64,000 nucleotides of DNA, taken from the NCBI GenBank assembly GCA_947683625.1, contig CANTUR010000818.1, positions 186,001 through 250,000 of the forward strand, written 5' to 3'. A model generated the notes under the pieces. That model made no database searches and was not told where the DNA came from. It was given only the letters and a program-made list of their open reading frames with translations. Below, piece after piece: positions 20,970 to 32,282 of this stretch. Origin of the DNA: Mallotus nudiflorus. Its lineage: Eukaryota; Streptophyta; Magnoliopsida; Malpighiales; Euphorbiaceae. Position 1 is the first letter of the stretch; every line of letters begins with the position of its first letter. A program made the position numbers and the translations under genes.

Positions 20970-23900
20970 AGCTAGACTAAACTAACCAAACCATGCTCTA
21001 GGAGATTATTGTAGGTTGTATAGTGCTTTTTGTAAATTGCATACACTTTCAATTTATGATGAGGTGGTAAAGCCTAATGGGATATCCATGTATGCTTCTT
21101 CCTTAAGATCCCCATGTAGAAACATGTTCTTTATATCAAATTGATGAAGGGCCAATTTAAATTTATTGCAAGAGATAATAGAACTCTAACTATATTTAGC
21201 TTTGCAACACGAGAGAACGACTTTTAGTAATCAATACTGTGGGTTAAAGTATACCCTTTTAATATGAGTTTTACTTTGCATCTTTCTACTAATCCATCTA
21301 CATTGTGTTTAATAATGAATACCCATTTGCATCCTATAGTTTTCTTTCCCTTTAGTAACAGAAAAAGAATTCAAGTTTCATTTAAGGCTTTTTGTACTAT
21401 ATGAGAAACATACTTGACAGACAACTTGTGCACAAAGGATTTCAAAGGCTTTGAGAGTTCCATGGTGGATACATGAGCAATGGAATACTTTCTCACTTTT
21501 CCTTTATGGTCTGGTGAGTATAAACTTAGTGGCTTCCCTCGATTATGTCTCACAGGTAATTTATAGCCAATACAATCATTTATAGTATTTAAAGGAGAAA
21601 GCTTAGATTTTGTATCCTAGTATTATTCTTAGGAGATAGGTTGCTTTATGCTAATGTGTGGGGAGTGACCTCCTCATGCTCATGCTTGGCATCATCATGT
21701 TTGGCATGCTCAAAATCCATGATACAATTTTTATCCCTTTTGAGTTCCCTTTTAACTTGACATTATTTTCCATCACTTTTGAGTTCCCTTCTAACTCAGC
21801 ATCATTTTCCTTCCTTCTGACCCTTATAAGTCCCTTTATAAGTGTCTGATTCCACTTTTCACTCAATGAATCCCCCTAAAGAGAAGAATAAGTATCTTTA
21901 TTCAAAAAAAAATATTTTTAACTATAGAAAAGTCACATCCATAAAAGTATACAAACACCAAGTGGATAGATTATAGTACCAATATCCCTTTTTATAAGTT
22001 CTATATCCTAAGAAAAAAAATCTTATCACATATGGATTAAGTGTTGATTGCTATTTTTTATAAAAGTGAACATAAACCATCGAGCCAAATACTCGAAGGG
22101 GTAGCATAAGAATCAATGGCAACTAGACATGATGAGCAAGAGCTTGAAGCAGAGTTTTAACATTTAAGACACGAGAGGGCATATAATTTAGTAAGGAAAC
22201 TACAATATAAATAGCATCAGTCTAGTATCATCAGGGTGCATGAGCCTCAATTAAAAGGGCTTAAGTTGTCTTAAGTATATGCATGTTTTTTTGCTCCACA
22301 CCACTATTTTACTATAGTATATGAGAACAAATAGTCTCATAATATAGGCCATGACTCTAAAAGTATTGCTGGAACTCATGGTTGACATATTCTCCTCCAT
22401 TGTTTGATTAAAGAATTTGAAGTCGAGTTGAGAACTGTATCTTTATTATACTATGAAAGAATTAAAAGATACCGAATACCTCATGATTCTATTTTATCAA
22501 ATAAAGCCAAGTCATACATGTATAATAATTAATAAAGGCAAACCATTTAACACCATGAGTATCTGAATTAGAAGCAGGTCCCCATACATCGAAATAAATC
22601 AAAGCAAATGGACTTTAACATTTATTTAGATTTATTGAATAAGATACACGACTTTTACCTTAAATACTATTTTCATATCTAAACACTGACTTTTTTAACT
22701 TTGAAAACATACTCGAAAAATAGGTGCTTTAAGGAAATGAATAAAGGATGTCCTAAATGTCATTACTATAACCAAATCTGTTATTCTTTATTGCTCTTTT
22801 GATGCATAGTATTCCCCTTACCTATATTAAAATCATCCATGTAGTACAGTTCCCTTTTTTAGCACCAAGACCGATAATCTTCTTTGTGAGAATATCATGA
22901 AATAAATAGAAATTTGGATACATTAGTGCACAATAATTGAACTCTTCATTGGCTTGTCCTATGGGAAACAATTTGTTTATAATAAAAGGGAACTAATAAA
23001 GTGTTTGGTAACAAGAATGAAGGAGAAAAAGCCACTTCTCCAGCTCTATTAATAGGATATGTCACACCATTAACATTAGCGATGCACATTCATTTAAGTG
23101 GATTAGATTTCATTAAGTCTTTTGGGTCAAAGGTCATATAGTCAGTCACCCTTGAATTAATAATCCACCCAATTGAAGTTCCCTATCTAGAGCATTATGA
23201 ACTATAGCCATTGTTACCTGGACCATTAGAGGATTTAGTTGTGTTCTTAGTAAGAATATTTATTTGGCATGAGTGAAAGTTTTGGTTTAATGTTAGTCAA
23301 TGTTGCTCAACCAATACTTCCACTTGTATATGCTTCACATTTTTTTCCTTTAGCTCGTGCCACCACTCAAGGTACCTGTGCAACTTAAAATAGATTTCCT
23401 AAGTACGTTCTATATTCCCCTAGTAAGTACACCCTCCTTTTTTGACTTATCATTTTCCTTTCTTCTTTCCATTCTTTATGGAAGATGGACCAGCCTTGGA
23501 GATTTGTAAGCCAGAAGGTTGAGCCTTGTATCCCTTACATTGCAACACTTGATATGGTTTCTATGCCTCTGAACATAACAAATTATTGAATATCCTCTCT
23601 TCGACCGAGACTATAAGCTTGCTCAACCATAAGGAATGGTTATATTTATAACACATCATTCTAAACTTTATCTAGTTGGTCATATAACTCATCCAAGAAG
23701 TTATAGACCCTATCTTTGTATATGTTGTCATTATAGAGTTGTATATTTTTGACACACTTCATTAGATTTTGTCGCTAAAAGTTAATCTCCCTCCATAACC
23801 CTTGAAGGGTGTTGTAATATGACTCAATGGATCCCCTAGTTTGTCTTATCCGAGCAACACATCTTTTTAACTCATACACCTGTGAAATATCCAATCCATA

Positions 23901-23993
23901 ATAAAAGATTATGGCAATTGCATCTCATACCTATTTAGCAATGGGATATTATATGAAATTGCCAATCAATGGAAAACCCATAGAGTTTATAAG
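20970..23993 (-). pseudogene. Copia-1 gag, protease, integrase remnants
   Basis: Heavily mutated. The protease block can still be read on the minus strand at about 23085-23165 as WIINSRVTDYMTFDPKDL, where the catalytic D-S-G-A has become N-S-R-V. The frame 21371-21553 (PLKSFVHKLSVKYVSHIVQKALNET) is the linker preceding RT. The gag segment lies at about 23170-23990. Frames on the opposite strand here are shadows. Confidence 0.7.
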
Positions 23994-24194
23994 CCATTTG
24001 TAATACCCTACATTTTTATTTAAATAAAGTAATTTTTGGATTTTATTAGTAATAAATAATTTTAAATTATATTATACAATTGTTAATTATTTTTGCTATT
24101 TAATTGAGATATATTTATGTTAATATTATTTTAGGGTTATTAATTGATGTAAGTATTGTATGTGAGTATTATTTTATTATTTAAAAAGACATTG

Positions 24195-24251
<57 letters not shown>

Positions 24252-24286
24252 TTAAACTACATTAATTTCATGGTTATTTTATGTGT

Positions 24287-24289
<3 letters not shown>

Positions 24290-24373
<84 letters not shown>
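24290..24373. repeat. (AT)n microsatellite in 5' LTR
   Basis: About 80 bases of TA repeats, next to an (ATT)n tract at 24197-24251. The corresponding part of the 3' LTR has a different arrangement (32570-32640 and 32730-32781). Confidence 0.95.
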
Positions 24374-24377
<4 letters not shown>

Positions 24378-24525
24378 GAGTTTAATTATTATTTTATGTG
24401 TGTGTATTAATTTATTATTGTGTATATACATGTATATATGTATGTAGTATGCTTGTGTGTGTGTGTATATATATACACATGAAAGGAAGAAAAACTCACC
24501 CAAAGAAAAAAAAAACCCGACACAC

Positions 24526-24746
24526 CCAAGCTGCTGCCCATTTCCGGTCCACCACCATCACTCCTCCCCTTTTCTCTTCTCTTCCGCCAGTTGCTTTCTT
24601 CCTCACGGTTTGAAGCTTCCTCACTTTTGCCGGAGCTAGATCGGCGCCACCATTGCTCCCTCAACCTTCTTTACCTCCTCAGACGTCGATCGACGTCAAG
24701 CCTCGCCTCTACAACTCATCTTCGGTGCCGGAAGGTGAGGTTGAAG
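24526..24746 (+). promoter_or_regulatory. C/T-rich leader (predicted first exon) of Gypsy-2
   Basis: Pyrimidine-rich, GC-richer island directly downstream of the TA-rich probable core promoter. It ends at AAG|GTGAGT (donor at 24747), which is also present in the 3' LTR as AAAG|GTGAGT (about 32994). Short overlapping open frames here (24398-24794) on both strands are not conserved with the other elements and are not called as genes. Confidence 0.5.
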
Positions 24747-25953
24747 GTGAGTTGCATAAAGTCATTTTCTGGTTGTGTCTGGGTTGTTTTCTAGTTATCT
24801 GAGTTGGTTTGTGTGTTAAACCTTAATTATTCCAAGTCAAATGATTAATTAAGCTAAGTTAGAGGTTTAAATTTAATTTTTGTATATTATTTTGATATTC
24901 TTGACTTTATAGATTTTTATTTTAGTTTTATTTTATTTTTTCTTTGAGTTAATTAGTGATTAGAGTAAATTACAATTAATTATTTTTAGTATATTGATTT
25001 TATTTAAGATTATAGAAAATTATTGAGTTAATTGTGAATTTTGTGAATTTTAGGGTATTTTATTAAAATTTTATTAATTTCAAAAATTAATTGTTAAAAA
25101 TTAGGAAATTTTGATAATTGGTATTATTATTAGGTGTTATTAATTTTAGAATTTAATTTATGGTTTTTGTGATTTTTATACTATTTTTATAATTATTTTT
25201 AAGTTTATGTCAAATGTGGATAATTAGGTTAAATTTATATTTTTGAAGAAATCATTAGTTAATTTTATGTTTTTAATTATATTATGAAGTTTAATGTTGA
25301 GAAAATAATATTTAGGTATTTGTATAATTTTTAGGGAATTTTTGAATAATAATAGTATATTATGTAAGTTTTTGTATTATAGGGTAGAAACGTAATTTTG
25401 TGTTAATTATAGTTAAATAATAAATTGTGGTTGGTTTTAATAATAATTAAGGAATTCAAAAGGATTTTTACAAATTATTTACTATTTAGACTAATTAACA
25501 CTAGTTCTCAAAAATTAATTTTTAATAATATATTAGGTATTATTTTGAATATTATGTGTATTTTTTTATTATTTTATGGGTAAATATGTAACTTTATGCT
25601 TATTATAGTTAATTATATATTTTAATTGGTTTTATTAATATTTAGGAGGTTTAGAGGATTTTTATAAATTTATAGGTGTTTTTAATTAAGTAAAGTTAAT
25701 TTTGAATATCATTTCCAAATATTATATATATATATATATATATTTGTGAGATTTTGTTCTTGAGCTTTAATGAGAGATGATTTTATAAGCTATGGCTATT
25801 TATATGAATATGCATTTTTGGAATTAAATGATTTAATTTTTATGATGTTTTGATTGAGTTGTGATCTCGGTCGGGGCAAAGTGTAGTTCTAGAAGCCTGA
25901 CTCGAGTGTGAATGTCTGTGAATACCAGAAGTGTATTTTCTATGCAGGAATGG

Positions 25954-25970
25954 CTCTACCTATGGTAGAG
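25954..25970 (+). other. Perfect small hairpin CTCTACC-TAT-GGTAGAG in LTR
   Basis: Seven-base stem with a three-base loop, present unchanged in the 3' LTR (about 34246-34262). It is followed by GAGATATCCGTTTTACA. A weaker equivalent (CTCTACATCAGTAAAGAG) is at about 60061 in Gypsy-3. Confidence 0.6.
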
Positions 25971-26400
25971 AGATATCCGTTTTACATAGGAGACTCTACC
26001 GAAATTTTGGTAAATTTTCTCTTAAAATGTGACATCTTCGTAAATTCCTAACATTAATTAGGGTCTTTCCCTATCTATCAAGTCCGTTTAGAATTTTGCT
26101 ATTTCTTTTGATTTTCATTTTTTATTCCATAGACGTGTTCTTAAAATAGGTTTGTTAATTTCTTTTCTAGAGAATACCGGAGCGGAAGTTGTTGGGTCGA
26201 GGCAGAAGCGCGGTCGTCAGTCTTCTCACTCGTCCTGTAAGTTGATAAATCGATATGTGCGTGTGTTTTATTTAACGATGCATGCGCTCATATTTTGGTA
26301 TTCATTATATGATTTATTTAATTTAAATTCTTCTATTTAAGATTTAAATGCGTTTTATTTATTTAAACTTCATTTTGAGAAATTTTGATTGAACGGGCTA

Positions 26401-26418
26401 CCAGGTGGTTTCACCAGG
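26401..26418 (+). other. Conserved LTR hairpin, Gypsy-2 copy
   Basis: CCAGGTG...CACCAGG, the counterpart of perfect hairpins in Gypsy-1 and Gypsy-3, here with one mispair. It is preceded by AACGGGCTA and followed by ACCG. It lies about 60 nt before the stem-loop array. Confidence 0.55.
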
Positions 26419-26480
26419 ACCGTGTGCACATGGTAGAGATTAAGAGATGGATCCGATATATGTATGACTTGTGGATATAA

Positions 26481-26674
26481 ACTGGGATGGGTGCCTCAGT
26501 GGAAGCCTATGCTCTCGGGGACCGCCAGTGATTGGAAAGTTAATAAGGGACTGGGATGGGTGCCTCGGTGGATGCCTTAGCTCTTGGGGACCGCCAGTGC
26601 CATGTGTTTAGATTAAGTGGATGACTGCGGCTTGGTGCCTCGGTTGATGCCTTTGCTCTCGGGGACCGGCAGTC
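26481..26674 (+). other. Array of three stem-loop subrepeats in Gypsy-2 5' LTR
   Basis: Units 26481-26529, 26550-26598 and 26623-26674, about 70 bases apart. Each opens with ACTGG or GACTGC, has the core GGTGCCTCRGT..GA.GCC and TGCTCTCGGGGACC (or near variants) and closes with CCAGT or GCAGTC, so the ends pair. The third unit changes both arms together. The 3' LTR carries the same three units at 34776-34824, 34845-34893 and 34918-34969. Confidence 0.7.
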
Positions 26675-27291
26675 TAGTTGGAATAAGTGGGCCCAGTTGA
26701 CCATTTAGAAATTTAGGTTTAGGGTTCTATCGAGATTTTTCAAAAGCTATATATATACGGTATAAATTATTTTCACTATAACTATATGGTTTTCAAAAAT
26801 ATTTTCAAATCGTACAACTCTTTTTATTAACTTACTCAGTGAGGTCTGATTCCCTTCGATCTATTTTTTTCAGGAGCTTAGGAGTTCGACTTTAGACCGC
26901 CTCTATGCCAAATTTCTTCATCACCAACTATCCTATATAGGTTATTATGAGCTATATTGTAGTAGTGACTCTAGCATATTGCAGTAGTGTGTGTACTATA
27001 AATTTGTATAACTTAAATATACTTATATATTAGAGTTTTAATGAATCATGTTTATGTATAATGTTAAAGATTGATTTATGATATTTGATGATGAAGAACG
27101 TTTTATAATGCGCACGATTATGTTTATTTTTAGAAAAATTAGTTTGATAATATGTTCTGGTATAAAATAAAGTTTTAAATTTGAAAGTTCTATTCTTCTT
27201 TTCTTAAGGCTTACTACGAGTTTTGGGGGCTTTATGCCTACCCATTCCCTAGTGCCGATCACATGCCCTTGAGTTCAGGTAGTGACAATGT

Positions 27292-27303
27292 TGGTATCAG
27301 AGC
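27292..27303 (+). other. Gypsy-2 primer-binding site (tRNA-iMet)
   Basis: TGGTATCAGAGC, four bases after the 5' LTR end. A full match to the usual initiator tRNA-Met primer site. Confidence 0.95.
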
Positions 27304-27455
27304 ATACGTTTGATTAATTATCTAAGTCTGTCTTTCTGTGTAACTACTGCAATGATTAGGTTAATAATTGTCTTTGTGATATTCTTGTTTCTAATTCCGC
27401 ATTGCGTTAAATACTCTTGTCTTATGTTGAATTCGATTTTCTTTTTCTTTTTAGA

Positions 27456-28868
27456 ATGAGGCATGTACGAACAAATCCCATTGTCGATCTGACTTTTGGG
27501 CTTGATGAGTAGTCTGTGCATGATGAGGCTCTTCCTCCTGCTCCAAGTCATAGGGGCAGAGGTTGAGGTAGAGGTCAAGCTAGGGCAGCTGCAGCTGAGA
27601 TTCTTGATCAGCAACTAGCTGGGCCTGAGGCTCCAGTCGCAGACCCCACAGCTTTTGCAATTGGACTAGCAGGAATTAATTAAGGTCATATAGCATTGAA
27701 TCAGGCAATGCCCCTTGTGCAGCAGATGCTATAGCAGAGGAATTAGGAGATGTCAGATACTGATGCAGCACTCCTCTACTCCTGGATTGGTAGAGTTTCC
27801 TTTGATGGTACGAGTGACGCTTTAGACTTCATTAATGTGATTGAGGCACATACCAAGACAGGACACACAGACTACCAGTGGATAATGATTGTGGAGTTGT
27901 CAGTCCAAGTAGCAGCTCAAGACTAGTTCATGCAGTTGATTCAGCCGTCCATGCATGAGTTGACTTGGCTAGAGTTTAAGGATCGCTTCTTAAGATTCTT
28001 CTATCCTTCAGCCACCAGAGATGCTTACAGGTGGCAGTTGCTTCACATCACCAGAGGGGATAGGTTAGTGGAGGACTACACTAAGGAGTTTAACAGGCTA
28101 TCCTGACATGCAGAGGACATTAGGAGAGACCCTTACAGAGCAGTAGAGTTGTATGTCACTGGTTTGGGACCAGCTTTTATTGGTATGCATACCGAGGACC
28201 GCACTATGAAGAGTGTGATTGAGGAGGCCCGTTTGATTGAGAGGTGACATATATGCTAGGGCACCATGTTAGATCCTTATATGGTTGGTGGTAGTGGATA
28301 TGGTGTAGCTCCTGGGTACTAGCAACCAACATTTCATATTGGTAGTACGAGTCAGCAGGTTACAAGTAGTTCATAGCATAATGGTAGAAGGTCCAGGACT
28401 CACCGAGTTAGTCAACATGGTTATGCCACGAACAGGAGGAGTGGTAGAGGTCACAGATTTGGTACTGGAGTTAGCAACAGTAGTAGTGGGCAGAGCTCCG
28501 GACAGAGTAGTTCTAGGTCTAGAGTAAGTGCATGTGAGAGTTATGGTAGATTCCATCAGGGCCCGTGTCATTTATTGTCCAGTGCTTGCTTTAGGTGTGG
28601 ACAGGTTGGTCATCTTACCATAGCTTGTCCTCACTCTGGATATCAGCCACAGTATGCTCAAGGTTCATCTTCATCAGTGGCTCAACCCTACTATTCGATG
28701 TCATAGCAATATAGAGCACTAGTACAGCCACAGCAGAGACTGCCATAACTTATGGGCCAGTAGGGCCGAGGTTCAGTTAGTAGGCCTAGTGGTCATGGGT
28801 TTGTGCAACCTTCGACATCTCAGCAGGTAGGTCGTGGGCAGGCACGAGTTTTCACTCTGACACCACAG
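27456..28868 (+). pseudogene. Gypsy-2 gag
   Basis: The start ATG directly follows TTTTTAG. Capsid block about 27760-28250 (WLEFKDRFLRFFYP, YTKEFNRLS, VTGLGPAFIGM) and a CCHC knuckle CFRCGQVGHLTIAC at 28587-28628. The frame stays in phase but carries about a dozen stop codons. Most sit where related copies have Gln, Arg or Trp, for example TAA at 27686-27688 against CAA (Gln) in Gypsy-3, and TAG at 27924-27926 against Trp in Gypsy-1. The N-terminal Arg/Gly-rich tail is typical of this clade. Confidence 0.9.
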
Positions 28869-29330
28869 GATGCTCAAACTTTTAACGCAGTAGTAGCAGG
28901 TATTCTCTCAGTTTGCGCATGTGATGCTAGAGTATTGTTTGACCCCGGCACTTCGCATTCATTCATATCCCCCATGTTTGCTTTGAGAATTGAGTGGCAG
29001 CCTTCTGGGTTGTCCTTTCCTCTATCTGTATTGACTCCTCTTAGTGAAAAGTTGGAGACAGATATCTTCTTTCCTTCGTGTATGGTGTCAATTGATGGTA
29101 GAGAATTATTGGCGGACTTGGTGTTGCTTGATGTATTGGAATTCGATGTCATTTTTAGGTATGGATTGGTTGTCAAGGTATTATGCTTCGGTGAATTATC
29201 AAAAAAAAGAAGTGGTGTTCAGAATTCTAAATGAAGAAGAGTTTTGTTTTAAAGGTGAAAAGAGCTCTATGCCCCGCAATCTCATTTCTGCCATTATAGC
29301 CCAAAAGATTATTAGAAGGGGTTGTTAAGG
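28869..29330 (+). pseudogene. Gypsy-2 aspartic protease
   Basis: Active-site block reads LFDPGTSHSFIS (Asp codon 28941-28943) in place of D-S-G-A. A frameshift near 29156 moves the frame before GMDWLSRYYASV. The domain ends in the IIRRGC block, followed by a TAA where Gypsy-1 has CAA. Confidence 0.88.
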
Positions 29331-29334
29331 CTAC

Positions 29335-30400
29335 TTGGCAGTAGTAAGAGATGTTGAGAAAGAGAATGGGGCAATTGAACAAGTGCCAGTAGTGTGTGAA
29401 TTTTTGGATGTCTTTCTTAAAGAATTACCGGGATTACCACCAGACAGAGAGATAGAGTTCTATATTGATGTCATACCTATTACAGATCCTATTTCTATGC
29501 CACCCTATAGAATGGAACTAACTAAATTATAGGAGCTAAAGGAGCAGTTACAGGAGTTGCTTGATAAGCGTTTCATAAGACCCAATACATCGCTTTGGTG
29601 TGCTTCAGTGTTGTTTGTGAAGAAGAAGGATGGTAGCCTTCGACTCTGTATTGATTACAGGCAGTTTAACAAGGTCACCATCAAGAACAAGTATCCACTT
29701 CCAAGGATCGATAACTTGTTCGATCAGCTTCAAGGTGCTACATGCTTCTCTAAGATAGACTTGAGATCTAGGTATCACCAATTGAGGATCAGAAGTGGTG
29801 ATGAGCCCAAGATAGCATTTCGGATGTGATATGGCCATTATGAGTTTTTAGTAATGTCCTTTGGGTTAACTAATGCTCCAGCAGCCTTCATGGACTTGAT
29901 GAATCGGGTATTCAGGCCATCCTTGGACTGGTTTGTAATAGTTTTCATTCATGATATCTTGGTTTATTCCAAGAGTGAAGCTGAGCATGTTATGCATCTG
30001 AGAAGGGTGCTTCAAACTTTAAAGGAGCACAGGTTGTATGCTAAGTTTTTGAAGTGCGAGTTTTGGTTGAATCAAGTGGCATTTTTAAGCCACGTGGTTT
30101 CTAAGGATGGCATACAAGTGGACCCTAAGAAGATAGAAGCTATCACAGAATGGCTGAGGCCGACTACAGTCAGAGAAGTACAGATTTTCCTAAGTCTAGT
30201 AGGCTACTATAGGAGATTTATGAAGGACTTCTCCAAAATTGTTGCACCTTTGACAAGGTTGACCCAGAAGAGTGATAAGTTTGTGTGGATAGATAGATAT
30301 GAAGAGCACTTCCCGTTATTGAAGGATTTGTTGACGTCAACTCCAATTCTGACTTACCTTTTGGCAATGAAGGGTATACGGTGTATTGTGATACTTCCAG
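29335..30400 (+). pseudogene. Gypsy-2 reverse transcriptase
   Basis: All RT blocks are present: FVKKKDGSLRLCIDYRQFN, FSKIDLRSRYHQL, SFGLTNAPAAF, VFIHDILVYS and FLSHVVSKDGIQVDP, then the connection GYYRRFMKDFS. In the catalytic turn the first Asp is His (codon 29950-29952). Stops at about 29530 and 29827-29829 (TGA, Arg in Gypsy-1) interrupt the frame. A frameshift near 30375 leads into RNase H. Confidence 0.93.
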
Positions 30401-30780
30401 AGTAGGATTGGGCTGTGTATTGATGCAAAATGGCCAAGTAATTGCTTATGCTTCGAGGCAACTGAAGAAGCATGAGCAAAACTATCCTACTCATGACTTG
30501 GAGATGGCAGCCATTGTGTTTTCTTTAAAGATATGGAAGCATTACTTGTATGGGGTTACATGTGAGATATACACCAATCATAAGCTTGAAGTATATCTTC
30601 CAGCAAAGGGACTTGAATTTAAGGTAGAGAAGATGGATGGAACTTCTTAAGGACTATGATTGTTCCATTTTATACCATCCAGGTAAGGTGAATGTTATTG
30701 TTGATGCCTTGAGTAGAAAGTTAGCTGGCAGTCTTGCCTACATCAGTTTAGAAATGAGTCCCATTATCAAGGAGTTGCAT
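30376..30780 (+). pseudogene. Gypsy-2 RNase H
   Basis: Starts with VYCDTSRVGLGCVLMQ (catalytic Asp codon 30390-30392), then SRQLKKHEQNYPTHDLEMAA (Glu) and the TNHKLEVYL block (usually T-D-H-K-S-L). A frameshift near 30640 precedes the tail YHPGKVNVIVDALSRK. Confidence 0.9.
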
Positions 30781-30789
30781 GGATTGATA

Positions 30790-31840
30790 GTTGAAAGTTA
30801 CTAAAAAGTGTCTTTTAGCTCAATTCAGGGCACGATCAGTATACTTGGATCGAGTTAAGGCGGCTCAGAATAGAGACTCGCAGTTGCAGAGGATTATGTA
30901 TGAAGTGCAACAAGGGCAGTTAAGAGACTTTGTGGTTGATAAAGAAGGTGTATTATGGTTGGGCACTAGGATTTGTGTGCCGGATGTTGATGACTTGAGG
31001 AAGGAGATTGTGGAAGAGACACATTTTTTTGCTTATAGTATTCATCCAAGTTCTACCAAAATGTATTATGACTTGAAAGATATTTATTAGTGGAATGGAA
31101 TGAAGAAGGATATTACAAATTTTGTGTCTAGATGCCTGACTTGTCAGCAAGTGAAGCTTGAACAACAGAGACCCTAAGGATTGTTGCAGCCTATGCCAAT
31201 TCCCGAATGGAAATGGGACATGATAGCCATGGACTTTGTGACTGGATTACCTCGGACTTTAGGATGTTATGATTTTGTATGGGTGATTGTTGACAGGCTA
31301 ACCAAGTCAACACACTTTCTACCAATAAAGAAGACGTACTCTATTGATAGACTAGCAGACTTTATATCAATAGGATTGTTTGTCTACATGGAGTACTAGT
31401 AAGTATAGTGTCAGACAGAGGAGCCACATTCACCTCAATCTTTTGGCAAGCATTACATAAGGCCTTGGGCACCAGATTGGATTTCAGTACGGCCTTCCAT
31501 CCTCATACAGATGGTCAGTTAGAGAGAGGACCATCCAAACATTAGAAGATATGTTGAGGATGTGTGTGATTAACTTTGGAGGACAGTGGGATTCACACTT
31601 GTCATTGATTGAGTTTGCTTACAATAATAGCTATCATGCTAGCATTGAGATGGCTCCGTATGAGGCACTGTACGGTAGGAAGTGCATATCACCATTATGT
31701 TGGGAAATTGGTGAAAGACAGTTAACAGGTCCAGAGTTGGTACAGGTGACTTCAAAGAAAGTCCCTATCATACAGCAGAGATTGAAGACAGTCTTCAACA
31801 GATAGAAGAGCTACGCTGACCCTAGGAGAAAGGATGTATC
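30790..31840 (+). pseudogene. Gypsy-2 integrase
   Basis: Zinc-binding HHCC domain (about 31020-31146; H-x-FFAYSIHPS, then CLTCQ), followed by the catalytic core: WDMIAMDFVTGLP (first Asp), IVSDRGATF (second Asp, about 31410) and the GQ-ER region (about 31510), then WDSHLSLIEFAYNNSYH and the MAPYEALYGRKC block. Frameshifts occur near 31380 and 31510, with stops at about 31088 and 31803 (TAG). Confidence 0.9.
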
Positions 31841-31844
31841 CTTT

Positions 31845-32270
31845 ATGTTTAGGGACATGGTGTTCTTGAAAGTGTCTCCAATGAAAGGAGTCATGAGATT
31901 TGGCAAAAAGGGTAAGCTAGCTCCTCGATACATTGGACCGTTTGAGATTCGGTCTAAAGTTGGTGAAGTAGCGTATAGGTTGGTATTACCACCAGAACTT
32001 TCGAGAATCCACCCTGTATTCCATGTATCTATGTTGTGGAAATACGTTCCTGATCCATCTCACGTTCTGCAACCTCAAGCCGTAGAGTTTAGCGATGATC
32101 TGACCTACGAGGAGTATCCAATGGCGATTGTGGATTGCCAAATTCAACAGTTACGTACTAAGGAGATACCGATGGTGAAGGTGTTATAAAGTAACCATTC
32201 TGCTAAGGATTGCACTTGGGAAATTGAAGCTGAGATGCAAGTTTCTTTCCCGTATCTCTTTCCTTCTTAA
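31845..32270 (+). pseudogene. Gypsy-2 integrase C-terminus with chromodomain
   Basis: GPF motif (LAPRYIGPFEI), the linker HPVFHVSMLWKYVPDPSHV and a C-terminal chromodomain (about 32105-32265; YEEYPMAIVDCQ, ...VKVL, CTWEIEAEMQ, YPYLF-like end). The chromodomain assigns the element to the chromoviruses and would direct integration to particular chromatin. One stop (32187-32189) interrupts it where Trp is expected. The ORF ends TAA at 32268-32270. Confidence 0.88.
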
Positions 32271-32282
32271 GCTTTGTAATTC

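Larger units (their letters stand above)
23999..27287 (+). repeat. Gypsy-2 5' LTR (3289 bp)
   Basis: TGTAATACCC...TAGTGACA. Contents in order: AT-rich upstream part with (ATT)n (24197-24251) and (AT)n (about 24290-24373); C/T-rich leader (24526-24746); long AT-rich stretch; conserved hairpins and stem-loop array (25954-26674); CTCAGTGAGGTCTGATTCC block (about 26836); end block ending at 27287. Confidence 0.95.
24747..27454 (+). other. Predicted leader intron of Gypsy-2
   Basis: Donor AAG|GTGAGT and acceptor CTTTTTAG|A, with the gag ATG starting at 27456, one base beyond the junction. Length is 2708 nt. It contains the primer-binding site, so spliced RNA could serve translation but not reverse transcription. 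Inferred from consensus and conservation in three elements; no transcript evidence. Confidence 0.5.

Noticed and set aside
24156..24664. Several open frames over (ATT)n, (AT)n and the leader of Gypsy-2
   Set aside because: Low-complexity poly-Ile/Tyr translation of microsatellites; the leader frames are not preserved in the 3' LTR.
28371..29176. Minus-strand open frames inside gag and protease of Gypsy-2
   Set aside because: Shadows of the plus-strand gag-pol reading frame.
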